Source of the DNA: Bacteroides mediterraneensis
GTDB lineage: Bacteria > Bacteroidota > Bacteroidia > Bacteroidales > Bacteroidaceae
NCBI RefSeq assembly: GCF_900128455.1
Contig: NZ_LT635783.1
Span: 855,011 to 919,010 of the forward strand
DNA: 64,000 nucleotides
Reading direction: 5' to 3'
Below the pieces are notes generated by a model. It was given only the letters and a program-made list of their open reading frames with translations. It did not search any database and was not told the origin of the DNA. A program made the translations under genes and the position numbers. This document shows positions 36,827-46,593 of this stretch, piece after piece (within the stretch, counting starts at the first letter, position 1; the number at the start of each line of letters is the position of its first letter).

Positions 36827-38821
36827 ATGAAACTAAATAAATATGCTTTGATTTTAGCTGGAGGATTATCATTATCTATGATGACTTCATGTAATGATTT
36901 TCTTGACAGAGAGCCATTGGATGCCATTACACCGGAAAACTTCCTTTGGACTGACGCTGATATGAGCGCCTACATGATTAAACAATATAGTTTTTCTACC
37001 CATTCAGGTGCCGGAGTCGGTATTTGGGGAAATGACAATGGAACAGACAACCAATGTAAGGCTTCCTATAGTACTTCATGGATCCCTGGTTTGTGGAGAG
37101 TTTCTGACCATTATTCGAATGATTATGATGACCCATGGTATTTTGGTGCTTTGTACAATTTGAACTACTTCCTTGAAACTGTTTTGCCGAGATATGAGGC
37201 CAATGAATTGACGGGTAATATGGATATGGTGAAACATAACATTGGTGAAGCCTATTTCTTGAGAGCATGGTTCTATTTCAATAAGTTGCAGACGTTTGGA
37301 GATTTTCCTATCATTAAAAATGTGTTGAAAGATGAGAAGGAAGAATTGGTAGCTGCCAGCAAGAGATATCCGCGTAACCAAGTTGCTCGTTTTATTCTGG
37401 AAGACCTCGACCAGGCAATTAATTACTTGTCTAACAACCCTGAGGGTGGAACCAATAGAATCACGTTGAATGCAGCTTATTTGGTGAAATCACGTGTCGC
37501 ATTGTATGAGGCAAGTTGGGAAACCTATCATGCCAATACGGCTTTAGTACCGGGTGGTCCCGGATGGCCTGGAAAGTCTGAAGACTTGAACGGATATAAT
37601 GCTGATACAGAAATTAAATTCTTCTTGGATCAATGTAAGAAGGCAGCTGCTTATGTGACAGACAATATTCAACTGGCTACTAATACTCATGAATGGGCGG
37701 ATGGAGCTGCTAAAATGCAGAATCCTTATTTCGCACAGTTCTCTGCCGATGATATGAGTTCATATCCTGAAATCATCATGTGGAGAGATTATGACGTAAA
37801 CTTGGATATCAGACATTCAGCTGGACAGTATCTGCGTACAGGTGGTAATACTGGCTTTACCAGACAGTTTGTAGAAACTTTCTTGATGAAGAATGGTCTG
37901 CCGATTTATGCGACTGGCAGCAACTATCAGGGTGATAAGTCCTTGGAGAAAGTACGGGCTAATAGAGATGAACGTTTGCAGATGTTCATGATGACTCCGA
38001 ATGAACTTCTGACAGATGGTCAGACAGAGTTCTTGGATACATTGGCAACTTATCCTGCTTTGTTCTCCAAAGAAGAAAGCCGCTGTGTGACAGGATATCA
38101 GTTGCGTAAGGGATTGTCAAATAACTGGACCCGTGACTGGAATGAAAATGGTGAAGGATGTCCTATCTTCCGTGCAGCAGAAGCTTACTTAAATTATATT
38201 GAGGCTTCATGTATGGAAAATAATGGCAACAGCATTGATCAGAAAGCTGCTGGTTTGTGGAAACAATTGAGAGAAAGAGCTGGCTTGCCGGGAGATTATA
38301 ATATAACAGTCAATGCCACCGATTTGAGTAAGGAAAATGACTGGGCTGTATATTCAGGCAAGACTCAGGTTTCAAAATTGTTGTATAATATTCGTCGTGA
38401 AAGACGTTGTGAGTTGATGGAAGAAGGCTTCCGTATGTATGACTTGAAACGTTGGAGAGCACTTGACAGACTGGATGGTACATGGCAACCGGAGGGTATC
38501 AATTTCTGGGAAGCAGATGTAAACTATGTGGACATCTATCAGAACTGGTACGGACAGACTGTGAAGGCAGACGGTTCATCTACTGCTAATATGTCTGCAA
38601 AAGAGAGAAGCAAATACGTAAGACCGTATGAAATTGTGAATGGTGAATCCAACCAGTTGTGGAATAGCGGTTATAAATGGTGTGAAGCTCATTATTTGAG
38701 CCCTATCTCAATTGTACATTTCAGAAATACTGCAACGAATCCGAGCGATTTGAGTACTTCAATTATTTATCAGAATCCTGGATGGCCTACTGTAGCTGAT
38801 CAGGGACCTACAATTAACTGA
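36827..38821 (+). CDS. SusD/RagB-like glycan-binding lipoprotein
   Basis: Surface lipoprotein that captures glycans and closes over the SusC barrel. The 664-residue protein has a lipobox ending at Cys22 (SMMTSCNDF), followed by the SusD opening DFLDREPLDAITPENF. TPR-like helices and the RagB/SusD C-terminal domain follow, with YNIRRERRCELMEEGFRMYD and the closing YQNPGWP. It is larger than the classic 550-residue SusD, which is common for proteins handling complex glycans. The gap to susC is 11 bp. A strong terminator follows 20 bp after the stop. Confidence 0.95.
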   Translation: MKLNKYALILAGGLSLSMMTSCNDFLDREPLDAITPENFLWTDADMSAYMIKQYSFSTHSGAGVGIWGNDNGTDNQCKASYSTSWIPGLWRVSDHYSNDYDDPWYFGALYNLNYFLETVLPRYEANELTGNMDMVKHNIGEAYFLRAWFYFNKLQTFGDFPIIKNVLKDEKEELVAASKRYPRNQVARFILEDLDQAINYLSNNPEGGTNRITLNAAYLVKSRVALYEASWETYHANTALVPGGPGWPGKSEDLNGYNADTEIKFFLDQCKKAAAYVTDNIQLATNTHEWADGAAKMQNPYFAQFSADDMSSYPEIIMWRDYDVNLDIRHSAGQYLRTGGNTGFTRQFVETFLMKNGLPIYATGSNYQGDKSLEKVRANRDERLQMFMMTPNELLTDGQTEFLDTLATYPALFSKEESRCVTGYQLRKGLSNNWTRDWNENGEGCPIFRAAEAYLNYIEASCMENNGNSIDQKAAGLWKQLRERAGLPGDYNITVNATDLSKENDWAVYSGKTQVSKLLYNIRRERRCELMEEGFRMYDLKRWRALDRLDGTWQPEGINFWEADVNYVDIYQNWYGQTVKADGSSTANMSAKERSKYVRPYEIVNGESNQLWNSGYKWCEAHYLSPISIVHFRNTATNPSDLSTSIIYQNPGWPTVADQGPTIN

Positions 38822-38841
38822 TAGACAAAAGATAAAATGGG

Positions 38842-38880
38842 GGCTACTTAATAGTTGAAGGTCTATTAAGTAGCCTTTTT
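38842..38880 (+). terminator. Strong terminator between susD and the enzyme genes
   Basis: Thirteen-bp perfect stem GGCTACTTAATAG/CTATTAAGTAGCC (38842-38854, 38863-38875), 8-base loop, then TTTTTAATATATTTTT. The next ORF starts only 16 bases later, with no room for a promoter. The enzyme genes must depend on read-through. Confidence 0.88.
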
Positions 38881-38896
38881 AATATATTTTTGTAAG

Positions 38897-40531
38897 ATGA
38901 AAAGTTTAATATTATTATGTCTTTTATGGTTGCCTTGCAGATTGCTGGCGCAACCTGAAGATGAGATTGCGTTTATGGATCGGTTTGTCACAAAGCAAGC
39001 AGTGGTGACGGATTACCGTTATAAAGATACCATACCCTCAGCGTGTGGTCTGGTGAGACTGAAGAATGGGAAAATTGCTTTTATGACTAAGCAATCGGGG
39101 AAAATGACCCCCTTTTATATAAAGGCCATAGAGACTGGATATTGGGATACAAGATATGAAAGTAACATTGACTATAATTCCGTTTTCTCTGATATGGTCA
39201 GAATGGGAGCCAATACGGCCTATGTTATGATACACTGGGAGGAAATAGAACCCAGTGATAATTGTTTTAACTTTACATTTACTGACAGTATTGAAAAATA
39301 CGCCCGAAATAATGGTATAAAAATAAATTGGGTATTGTTTCTGCATGCACAATATAACGGTGTTCCGTTACCGGATTGTACAAATTCATGGACTTTCCAT
39401 CTTGACGACAGGGATTCATGCAATTACACTATGCAGTGGGCAAAACAGAATGGGGTGGTGTATAAAGATATTAAAACGCTTGTGGAAAAAGGTGGAATAA
39501 GACCCTTGCATGTTTATGGACATAAAGAAATATTTTACCGAATAAAACGTATGCTTAGGGAACTGGCTTCTCATTACAGAAATAGTGATACTGTAATAGG
39601 AGTACAACTTGGAAATGAAGAGGGATTCAGTTTCTTGGATGAGAGTGATTATAACCCTGTAACAGCCGCTTTGTATGAGGAGTGGAAACTAAAGACAAAC
39701 AAAACTGATTATGCTCAATTCAAGCGAGAAGCTATGAACTGGTGGTGGAAACAGTTTACAACGGCTTTTCATGAAGTGGATCCATATAAGATGTTGTCGA
39801 CAAATTTGGATGCAGGACAGGCAGAGGCTGGTGATGAACTGCGTATGGATATGACTGGTACTAGTACTTCTTTCTATGAAGATGGTAATTTGGATGTGAT
39901 AGGCACTATGTTGTATAAACAGTATGGGTATAAAGCGATTAAAGGTCTTGATAAAAGATATGATGGAGGCAGATATTCTTATGAGTTACCAATATTGGTT
40001 CCTTCAGAAATAGGAATTGGCAGATTTAATAAGAATGAAGATTTCAATAGTTTTGTAATGCATACTTTAGAAAGGGCTGCTCAAGGGTTCGGAGTCTATT
40101 GTTATGGTGAGGTTCGAAAGGAACATGCAGATTCATTATTGGCACGGAGAACACTGATGGAGATGTTTGCCAATATCGAACAGAATGAAGATATAATATT
40201 CGGCGGCTTACCTGGTCCTGGCTATGTAAGATGTTTCTCTGAATATAAAAAATTGAAAATTAGTCATCTCAATATTGACAACAGGGAGACTCTTGTTATG
40301 ATATACGTACCTACATTTGAAGTGGAAAACGAAATGAATCAAACAGACATAGGGAATTTAAAGTTATTTCTCCACTCTAAAATCGATGGGAAATATGAAA
40401 TGAAGGTTTATAAATCAGGCAAGTGTATTCAAAAAACAGCATTGTTGCTGGACAAAAATAAGCCTGTGAAAATTGCAGTTGATGATAAATTTGATTCTAC
40501 ACCAATATTTATAAAAATAAAAATGAAATAA
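38897..40531 (+). CDS. Clan GH-A glycoside hydrolase (GH35/GH42-like), probable beta-galactosidase type
   Basis: Exported TIM-barrel hydrolase; the exact family is unsure. The 544-residue protein starts with a signal peptide (MKSLILLCLLWLPCRLLAQ). The barrel has the GH-A pattern: MGANTAYVMIHWEEIEP (about residues 103-119), acid/base E241 after Asn in GVQLGNEEGF, and a nucleophile candidate E371 in LVPSEIGIG. A short beta domain ends the protein. The spacing fits beta-galactosidase-like GH35 or GH42 enzymes, but the substrate cannot be deduced. It is the first enzyme gene of the locus and lies directly behind the terminator. The next sulfatase starts 9 bp after it. Confidence 0.75.
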   Translation: MKSLILLCLLWLPCRLLAQPEDEIAFMDRFVTKQAVVTDYRYKDTIPSACGLVRLKNGKIAFMTKQSGKMTPFYIKAIETGYWDTRYESNIDYNSVFSDMVRMGANTAYVMIHWEEIEPSDNCFNFTFTDSIEKYARNNGIKINWVLFLHAQYNGVPLPDCTNSWTFHLDDRDSCNYTMQWAKQNGVVYKDIKTLVEKGGIRPLHVYGHKEIFYRIKRMLRELASHYRNSDTVIGVQLGNEEGFSFLDESDYNPVTAALYEEWKLKTNKTDYAQFKREAMNWWWKQFTTAFHEVDPYKMLSTNLDAGQAEAGDELRMDMTGTSTSFYEDGNLDVIGTMLYKQYGYKAIKGLDKRYDGGRYSYELPILVPSEIGIGRFNKNEDFNSFVMHTLERAAQGFGVYCYGEVRKEHADSLLARRTLMEMFANIEQNEDIIFGGLPGPGYVRCFSEYKKLKISHLNIDNRETLVMIYVPTFEVENEMNQTDIGNLKLFLHSKIDGKYEMKVYKSGKCIQKTALLLDKNKPVKIAVDDKFDSTPIFIKIKMK

Positions 40532-40540
40532 AATATAGTT

Positions 40541-42109
40541 ATGAACAAGTTGCAAATAGCTACACTTATCATACCATTTCTATCTACGAATGTGTATGCG
40601 GAAATAGAAAAAACTCCTAATATCGTTCTTATTCTGTGTGATGATATGGGCTTTTCAGACCTTGGTTGTTATGGTAGTGAGATAAAAACGCCCAATATTG
40701 ATAAGCTTGCTCAGGAAGGAGTGCGTTTTAGTCAATTTAAGAATACAGGACGAAGTTGTCCCAGTCGTGCAGCCTTACTTACTGGAAGATACCAGCATCA
40801 GGCGGGTATGGGATGGATGGCCGAAGTAGACGAACATAGACCTGGTTATCGTGGACAGATAGATAAAGAATATCCGACTATTGCCGAAATTATGAAGGAA
40901 GGAGGATATAGTACGTATATGAGTGGAAAATGGCACGTAACTACGACTGGAGCCTATGATGCACCTAATGGAAGTTATCCTGTGCAGAGAGGTTTTGATA
41001 GATATTATGGTTGCCTTCATGGTGGAGGAAGCTATTATAAGCCGAGTCCAGTATATAATAATTTAGATAGGATTACCAATCTGCCTGATGACTATTATTA
41101 CACGCAGGCTATTACTGATTCTGCGGTTAGTTTTGTAAATAAACATGACTGTAAGACTTCCATGTTTCTTTATGTGGCTCATTATGCGCCTCATTTGCCT
41201 TTGCAAGCTCCTCAAAAATATATAGACAAATGCATTGACAGATATAAAGTCGGTTATGATGTATTGCGTAAACAAAGATTTGAGAAACAAAAACAGTTAC
41301 AACTTGTACCTGATGAGATGGAACTTCCTTTATTCAATAAGGAATTTGGTGGAAAGCGTCCTGCATGGGAAGAACTTACTACTGAGCAGCAACACAAATG
41401 GATAAATGATATGGCCACGTATGCAGCCATGATAGAAATTATGGATGAAGGTATAGGGAAGTTGGTTGACGCCATAAAGAAAAAAGGAATGTATGAAAAT
41501 ACAGTATTTATCTTCTTGAGTGATAACGGTGCTACTGATGAAGGAGGATACATTGGTCAGTTGATGTCGGATTTGTCGAATACTCCATATCGTAGTTATA
41601 AGAAATGGGTATTCCAAGGTGGAACAAGCACACCATTCATTCTTACTTATGGAAATAGAAGTAAAAATAAGATGCAAGGAAAGGTTTGTAATCAGCCGGC
41701 ACATATTATTGATGTTTTGCCTACATGTATGGCAATAGGAGGTATGAAATATCCGCAAAAATATTCTCATGCTGATTTGGAAGGGAAGAATTTATTGCCA
41801 GCTTCTGAAGGTAAGTCTATAGAAAAAAGGACATTATACTTCGAACACCAGAGTTCATGTGCGATTATTGATGGAACATGGAAACTTGTAAAAGCTAACC
41901 GGAATGAGCAGTGGGAATTAATAAATTTAGATGAAGATCCGTTTGAAACGAATGATTTGGCTGATAAATATCCGGATAAGGTTGAAGAACTTGAGACTAA
42001 ATGGATTGAATGGGCTAATACTCATAAAGTTTTTCCATTAGAAGATAAAACATGGACAGAAAGATTGAATTTCTATAGGGCTAAGAATCCAAATCAAAAG
42101 GGAGAATAA
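40541..42109 (+). CDS. S1-family sulfatase 1, Ser-type
   Basis: Removes sulfate esters from glycans; exported (signal peptide to about residue 20). The 522-residue protein has the alkaline-phosphatase fold: metal-binding PNIVLILCDDMGFSDLGCYG (residues 26-45), the modification motif S72-C-P-S-R-AALLTG, a GKWH histidine near 130, and FLSDNGATDEGG with metal ligands. In the motif S-x-P-x-R the converted residue is serine, with Cys73 in the variable position, so it must be matured by an anaerobic anSME-type enzyme. No maturase is encoded in the window. The SusCD context points to a sulfated polysaccharide. Confidence 0.92.
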   Translation: MNKLQIATLIIPFLSTNVYAEIEKTPNIVLILCDDMGFSDLGCYGSEIKTPNIDKLAQEGVRFSQFKNTGRSCPSRAALLTGRYQHQAGMGWMAEVDEHRPGYRGQIDKEYPTIAEIMKEGGYSTYMSGKWHVTTTGAYDAPNGSYPVQRGFDRYYGCLHGGGSYYKPSPVYNNLDRITNLPDDYYYTQAITDSAVSFVNKHDCKTSMFLYVAHYAPHLPLQAPQKYIDKCIDRYKVGYDVLRKQRFEKQKQLQLVPDEMELPLFNKEFGGKRPAWEELTTEQQHKWINDMATYAAMIEIMDEGIGKLVDAIKKKGMYENTVFIFLSDNGATDEGGYIGQLMSDLSNTPYRSYKKWVFQGGTSTPFILTYGNRSKNKMQGKVCNQPAHIIDVLPTCMAIGGMKYPQKYSHADLEGKNLLPASEGKSIEKRTLYFEHQSSCAIIDGTWKLVKANRNEQWELINLDEDPFETNDLADKYPDKVEELETKWIEWANTHKVFPLEDKTWTERLNFYRAKNPNQKGE

Positions 42110-42118
42110 TAATACACC

Positions 42119-42240
42119 AGAGTGCCAAACATGTCCATAGGATGAGGGATATTGGATGACAAAAGAAAGATAGGTATTGTGTCTTATATACAAATTTTTA
42201 TACATTTATTAGATATCATTCTTATGGCATGTGGCACTCT
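42119..42240 (+). repeat. Inverted repeat filling the gap between two sulfatase genes
   Basis: Arms AGAGTGCCAAACATGTCCAT (42119-42138) and TATGGCATGTGGCACTCT (42223-42240) pair imperfectly, enclosing about 85 bases. The gap (42110-42246) is unusually long for this operon. It may be a large mRNA stem-loop, or a small non-autonomous element. Confidence 0.55.
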
Positions 42241-42246
42241 TAAAAA

Positions 42247-43812
42247 ATGAATATTATGAAAACAGTATTTTTTCCTTTATTAGCTTGTAATTTGTGGGCT
42301 ATAAATTCTGTTGTAGCTCAAAATGCCAGGCCTAATATTATAATGTTTTTAGTGGATGATATGGGCTGGCAGGACACTTCTGTCCCGTTCAATGGCAATG
42401 AAGTTTCAACTTTGAATTTACGTTACCAAACGCCCAATATGGAAAGATTGGCAAGGCTTGGAGTAAAGTTCACACAAGCTTATTCATGTGCCATATCTTC
42501 TCCCACAAGGTGTAGTTTAATGTCAGGAATGAATGCTTCTCGCCATAGGGTTACTAACTGGACATTGGAATTTGACCAAAAAACAGACGCAAACAGCGAT
42601 GTCATTGAATTGCCTGACTGGAATTATAATGGAATACAACCTGAAGCTACCAAAGGAGTAATAAATAATTCAGTAGCTATTACGTCTTTGCCTCAAATAT
42701 TGAAGGACAACGGATACAGAACTATTCATTGCGGCAAGGCGCATTTTGGTGCAAGAACAACTCCTGGGGCTGATCCATCGAATATGGGATTTGATATAAA
42801 CATTGCGGGAGGTCCTAATGGAGCTCCTGGCAGTTATTTGGGTATAAAGAATTTCGGCGAAGGCTCTCCCTTTGCCGTCAAGGGTCTTGAAAAGTATCAT
42901 GGTCAGGATATTTTTTTGACAGAAGCTTTGACAATAGAGGCCATAAAAGAAATGAAAAAGGCGGTAAATGAAAAAATACCATTCTATTTGTATATGTCAC
43001 ATTATGCTGTCCATACTCCTATAGAAGATGACAAAAGATTCAGCAATAATTATAGAGGAAAATATGATAGACAACTTAAATCTAAATTAGGAGAGAAAGA
43101 GGCTAAATATGCTGCACTTGTTGAAGGAATGGATAAAAGTTTGGGGGATATAATGGATTATATTCAGTCGGATCCAAAACTGGCTCAGAATACAATAATA
43201 TTGTTTATGTCTGATAATGGTGGGCAGGCTTTGGGATATTGCAGGGAAGGCGTACCTAACAGAGATCCCAATTATCCGGCACGTGCTGGTAAGGGGTCTG
43301 CTTTTATGGGAGGGGTAAGAGAACCGATGCTTGTTTACTGGCCAGGTGTGACTAAGCCCGGCAGTATATGCTTGCAAAAGGTTATTATTGAAGATTTTTA
43401 CCCTTCTATTATAGAAATGGCAGGAATACACGACTACCATACTGTGCAGATAGTCGACGGAAAAAGCTTTGTCAGGTGTTTGAAGAATGTAAGTGATATT
43501 GATTCTAATAAATCTATAGTGTGGCATTTCCCTAATTTATGGGGAGAAACTCAGGATATTGAAGAGGGATACGGTGCCTATTCATCAATATTGAAGGGTG
43601 ATTATCATCTGATATATAATTGGGAAAATGGAAGATTCAGACTCTATAATGTAAAGGATGACCTTTCAGAGCAAATCGACTTGTCTGAAAGATTGCCAGA
43701 AATAGTGAAAAAGTTGTCATCCGAATTATCGGATTATTTAAGGGAAAGAAATGCACAAAGACCATCTTTAAAATCTGATGGTAAAATTTTACCTTATCCA
43801 GATGGACTGTAA
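42247..43812 (+). CDS. S1-family sulfatase 2, Ser-type
   Basis: Exported sulfatase of 521 residues, with a signal peptide to about residue 25. Metal-binding IIMFLVDDMGWQD (about 31-43) is followed by the motif S84-S-P-T-R-CSLMSG. The residue to be converted to formylglycine is Ser84; it is preceded by CAIS, so a Cys lies nearby but not in the catalytic slot. IHCGKAHFG near residue 160 replaces the usual GKWH. FMSDNGGQ (about 320) holds other metal ligands. An ATG three codons later (42256) is an equally plausible start. It is preceded by the long inverted repeat and followed 59 bp later by the GH2-type gene. Confidence 0.92.
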   Translation: MNIMKTVFFPLLACNLWAINSVVAQNARPNIIMFLVDDMGWQDTSVPFNGNEVSTLNLRYQTPNMERLARLGVKFTQAYSCAISSPTRCSLMSGMNASRHRVTNWTLEFDQKTDANSDVIELPDWNYNGIQPEATKGVINNSVAITSLPQILKDNGYRTIHCGKAHFGARTTPGADPSNMGFDINIAGGPNGAPGSYLGIKNFGEGSPFAVKGLEKYHGQDIFLTEALTIEAIKEMKKAVNEKIPFYLYMSHYAVHTPIEDDKRFSNNYRGKYDRQLKSKLGEKEAKYAALVEGMDKSLGDIMDYIQSDPKLAQNTIILFMSDNGGQALGYCREGVPNRDPNYPARAGKGSAFMGGVREPMLVYWPGVTKPGSICLQKVIIEDFYPSIIEMAGIHDYHTVQIVDGKSFVRCLKNVSDIDSNKSIVWHFPNLWGETQDIEEGYGAYSSILKGDYHLIYNWENGRFRLYNVKDDLSEQIDLSERLPEIVKKLSSELSDYLRERNAQRPSLKSDGKILPYPDGL

Positions 43813-43871
43813 CAGTATGAATTTGAATAACCGAACTGAACATAATTCTGTATAACGATTAATTTAATAAC

Positions 43872-46565
43872 ATGAGAAATACTTTATTTTTAATCAGATT
43901 AACAATTTTCTTGTTGCTCTTAAATGGAATGAACGGCCTGTGTGCGATTGCTAATTCATATCAACCGGAATATTCGACGGCAGGTTTTTATGAATTAGAT
44001 AACACTGGTAGAAAAGTTTTTAGTATGAACCCTGCTTGGCGTTTTCACAAAGGAAATGTGACAGGAGCAGAAGATATAGAATTTGATGACAGTCGTTGGA
44101 AACTCGTTTCACTGCCCGACGGAATGGAGATACTTCCTGCTGAGGCGAGCGGATGCATAAACTATCAGGGTGAAGTGTGGTATCGCAAGCATTTTACTCC
44201 CGAAGAGGAATGGAAAGGAAAGAGACTGTTCTTGCACTTTGAAGCTATTATGGGTAAATCAAAAGTGTGGGTTAATGGAAAACTGGTAAAAGAACATTTT
44301 GGTGGATTTCTCCCTGTTATATCTGATGTTACAGATTATCTTGTATATGGAAAGGATAATGTAATTGCAGTATGGGCTGACAATGCGAATGATGCTTCTT
44401 ATCCTCCTGGGAAACAGCAGGATATGCTTGATTTTGCTTATTTTGGAGGGATATATCGCGATTGCTGGATGATTGCTCATAATGATGTCTATTTGACAGA
44501 TCCTAATTATGAAAATGAAATAGCTAGTGGAGGTTTGTTCGTCTCATATAATAATGTTTCAGATAAATCAGCAAATATCCGGCTGGATGCTCATGTGAGA
44601 AATATGTCATCAAAATCATTTTCAGGAAAAGTGGAATATGAACTGTATGACAGAAATGGGAATAAGGTTCAATCCAACAGTAAAAGTTTTTCTCTTTCAA
44701 AAGGGAAAGCCCGTACCACGACGGTGGGTATGAATGTCGAAAACCCTCATTTGTGGGATCCTGATTCCCCATATTTATATCAGCTGCACGTATATATCAA
44801 AGATAAGAATAACAATATAATTGACGGCTATCGAAGAAAAATAGGTATACGGAGTATAGAATTTAAAGGAAAAGATGGTTTTTGGTTAAATGGTAAACCT
44901 TACCCGTATCCGTTGATTGGAGCCAACAGGCATCAGGATTTTGCCGTTATTGGTAATGCTTTATCCAACAGTCTTCATTGGAGAGATGCAAAGAAACTGC
45001 GTGATGCAGGATTAAGAGTGATAAGAAACGCTCATTATCCGCAGGATCCGGCTTTTATGGATGCGTGTGACGAATTAGGACTTTTTGTAATTGTAAACAC
45101 CCCCGGTTGGCAGTTCTGGAATGATGCTCCCATTTTTGCAAAAAGGGTATACAATGATATACGCAATATGGTACGGCGTGACCGCAATCATCCGTCTGTA
45201 TGGATGTGGGAGCCTATTCTTAATGAAACATGGTATCCGGAAGATTTTGCCAAAAATGTGGTGGATATTTTGCATGAAGAATATCCGTACCCCTATTGTT
45301 ATGCAGGGTGTGATGTAACAGCTCGTGGCAGTGAATATTTTCCTATTCACTTTACTCATCCTCTTAATGGAGCGGGTGGTGCATTTAATACCCAAAACAT
45401 GAATCCTGAAATTTCATACTTTACCCGTGAATGGGGAGATAATGTGGATGATTGGAATTCTCATAACTCTCCAAGTCGTGTAAACAGAGCATGGGGTGAA
45501 ATTCCTATGCTTATTCAGGCTCAGGGATATGCAAAGACTGATTATAAGTATACTTGTTATGATGTTCTTTACAGAAACAGTCGACAACATATGGGGGGAT
45601 GTCTGTGGCACTCGTTTGATCATCAGCGTGGTTATCATCCAGATCCTTTTTATGGTGGCATAATGGATGCTTTCCGTCAGCCTAAGTTGGCTTATTATAT
45701 GTTCTGTTCGCAGCGTCCTGCACAGAAGAATGATATGCTCATTTCGGAAACAGGGCCTATGGTTTATATAGCTAATGCTATGACCCCCTTCTCTCCTAAA
45801 GATGTTACCGTTTATAGTAATTGTGATGAAGTAAGGCTTACATATTGTAAAAATGGTAAACAATATATCTACAAGAAGGAAAAAACAGACATGGGCATGC
45901 CTTCTCCTGTCATTACTTTTGAGAATGTGTGGGATGTAATGTATGATAAAAAACTAGCTCGTGAAAGGAAGCATAATGATTCTTATTTATTTGCGGAGGG
46001 ACTGGTGGATGGCAAGGTCGTAGCTACCCATAAAGTCTTGCCTGCACGTCGTCCTTCTAAGATTGTTATGTGGGTTGATAATGAGAATGTGGAAACTACT
46101 GCTGATGGTTCCGATTTGGTTACAGTTATTGCAGCTGTGGCAGATGATAAAGGGAATATCAAGCGTCTGAACAATTATCATATTAAATTTGAGATTGAAG
46201 GAAACGGTGAGCTTGTTGCAGATGAAGCAACTTTCACTAACCCTCGCCAGGTACAATGGGGAACAGCTCCTGTATTGGTTCGTGCCAATACCAATGCCGG
46301 TGAGATAAAGGTAAAGGCTTCTGTTGTATTTGAAGGTATTCATACTCTCTTATCTGCCGAGCTCATAATTAAGTCTGTTGCTTCAAAGCATAAGCTGATA
46401 GCTGATAATAAGGAGCTTTCTCTGTTGCTGGAAGGTTATAAAAAGAATGATGGTGTTGTTTCTGAAAGTAATACTGATTGTAAAAGTGAAATTAAAAGGT
46501 TACAGCAGGAACTTAGTAGATTGAAACTTAAGGAGGTTGAAAAACAACAATCTGATTTTGAGTAA
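43872..46565 (+). CDS. Glycoside hydrolase family 2 enzyme (beta-galactosidase/beta-glucuronidase-like)
   Basis: Exported exo-acting beta-glycosidase. Of 897 residues, a signal peptide is followed by the GH2 sugar-binding domain (about 45-215; LHFEAIMGKSKVWVNGKLV), the immunoglobulin-like domain (about 220-330) and the TIM barrel. The barrel has RNAHYPQDPAFMDACDELGL, acid/base E452 in PILNETWYP and a nucleophile candidate E520 in YFTREWGD. Extra C-terminal beta domains follow, as in DUF4982-type GH2 proteins. The last 35 residues form a charged helix (SEIKRLQQELSRLKLKEVEK) that could be a coiled coil. Galactoside versus glucuronide specificity cannot be told from sequence. Confidence 0.88.
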   Translation: MRNTLFLIRLTIFLLLLNGMNGLCAIANSYQPEYSTAGFYELDNTGRKVFSMNPAWRFHKGNVTGAEDIEFDDSRWKLVSLPDGMEILPAEASGCINYQGEVWYRKHFTPEEEWKGKRLFLHFEAIMGKSKVWVNGKLVKEHFGGFLPVISDVTDYLVYGKDNVIAVWADNANDASYPPGKQQDMLDFAYFGGIYRDCWMIAHNDVYLTDPNYENEIASGGLFVSYNNVSDKSANIRLDAHVRNMSSKSFSGKVEYELYDRNGNKVQSNSKSFSLSKGKARTTTVGMNVENPHLWDPDSPYLYQLHVYIKDKNNNIIDGYRRKIGIRSIEFKGKDGFWLNGKPYPYPLIGANRHQDFAVIGNALSNSLHWRDAKKLRDAGLRVIRNAHYPQDPAFMDACDELGLFVIVNTPGWQFWNDAPIFAKRVYNDIRNMVRRDRNHPSVWMWEPILNETWYPEDFAKNVVDILHEEYPYPYCYAGCDVTARGSEYFPIHFTHPLNGAGGAFNTQNMNPEISYFTREWGDNVDDWNSHNSPSRVNRAWGEIPMLIQAQGYAKTDYKYTCYDVLYRNSRQHMGGCLWHSFDHQRGYHPDPFYGGIMDAFRQPKLAYYMFCSQRPAQKNDMLISETGPMVYIANAMTPFSPKDVTVYSNCDEVRLTYCKNGKQYIYKKEKTDMGMPSPVITFENVWDVMYDKKLARERKHNDSYLFAEGLVDGKVVATHKVLPARRPSKIVMWVDNENVETTADGSDLVTVIAAVADDKGNIKRLNNYHIKFEIEGNGELVADEATFTNPRQVQWGTAPVLVRANTNAGEIKVKASVVFEGIHTLLSAELIIKSVASKHKLIADNKELSLLLEGYKKNDGVVSESNTDCKSEIKRLQQELSRLKLKEVEKQQSDFE

Positions 46566-46593
46566 TATAAATTGATTTTATATAGTGTATTGT

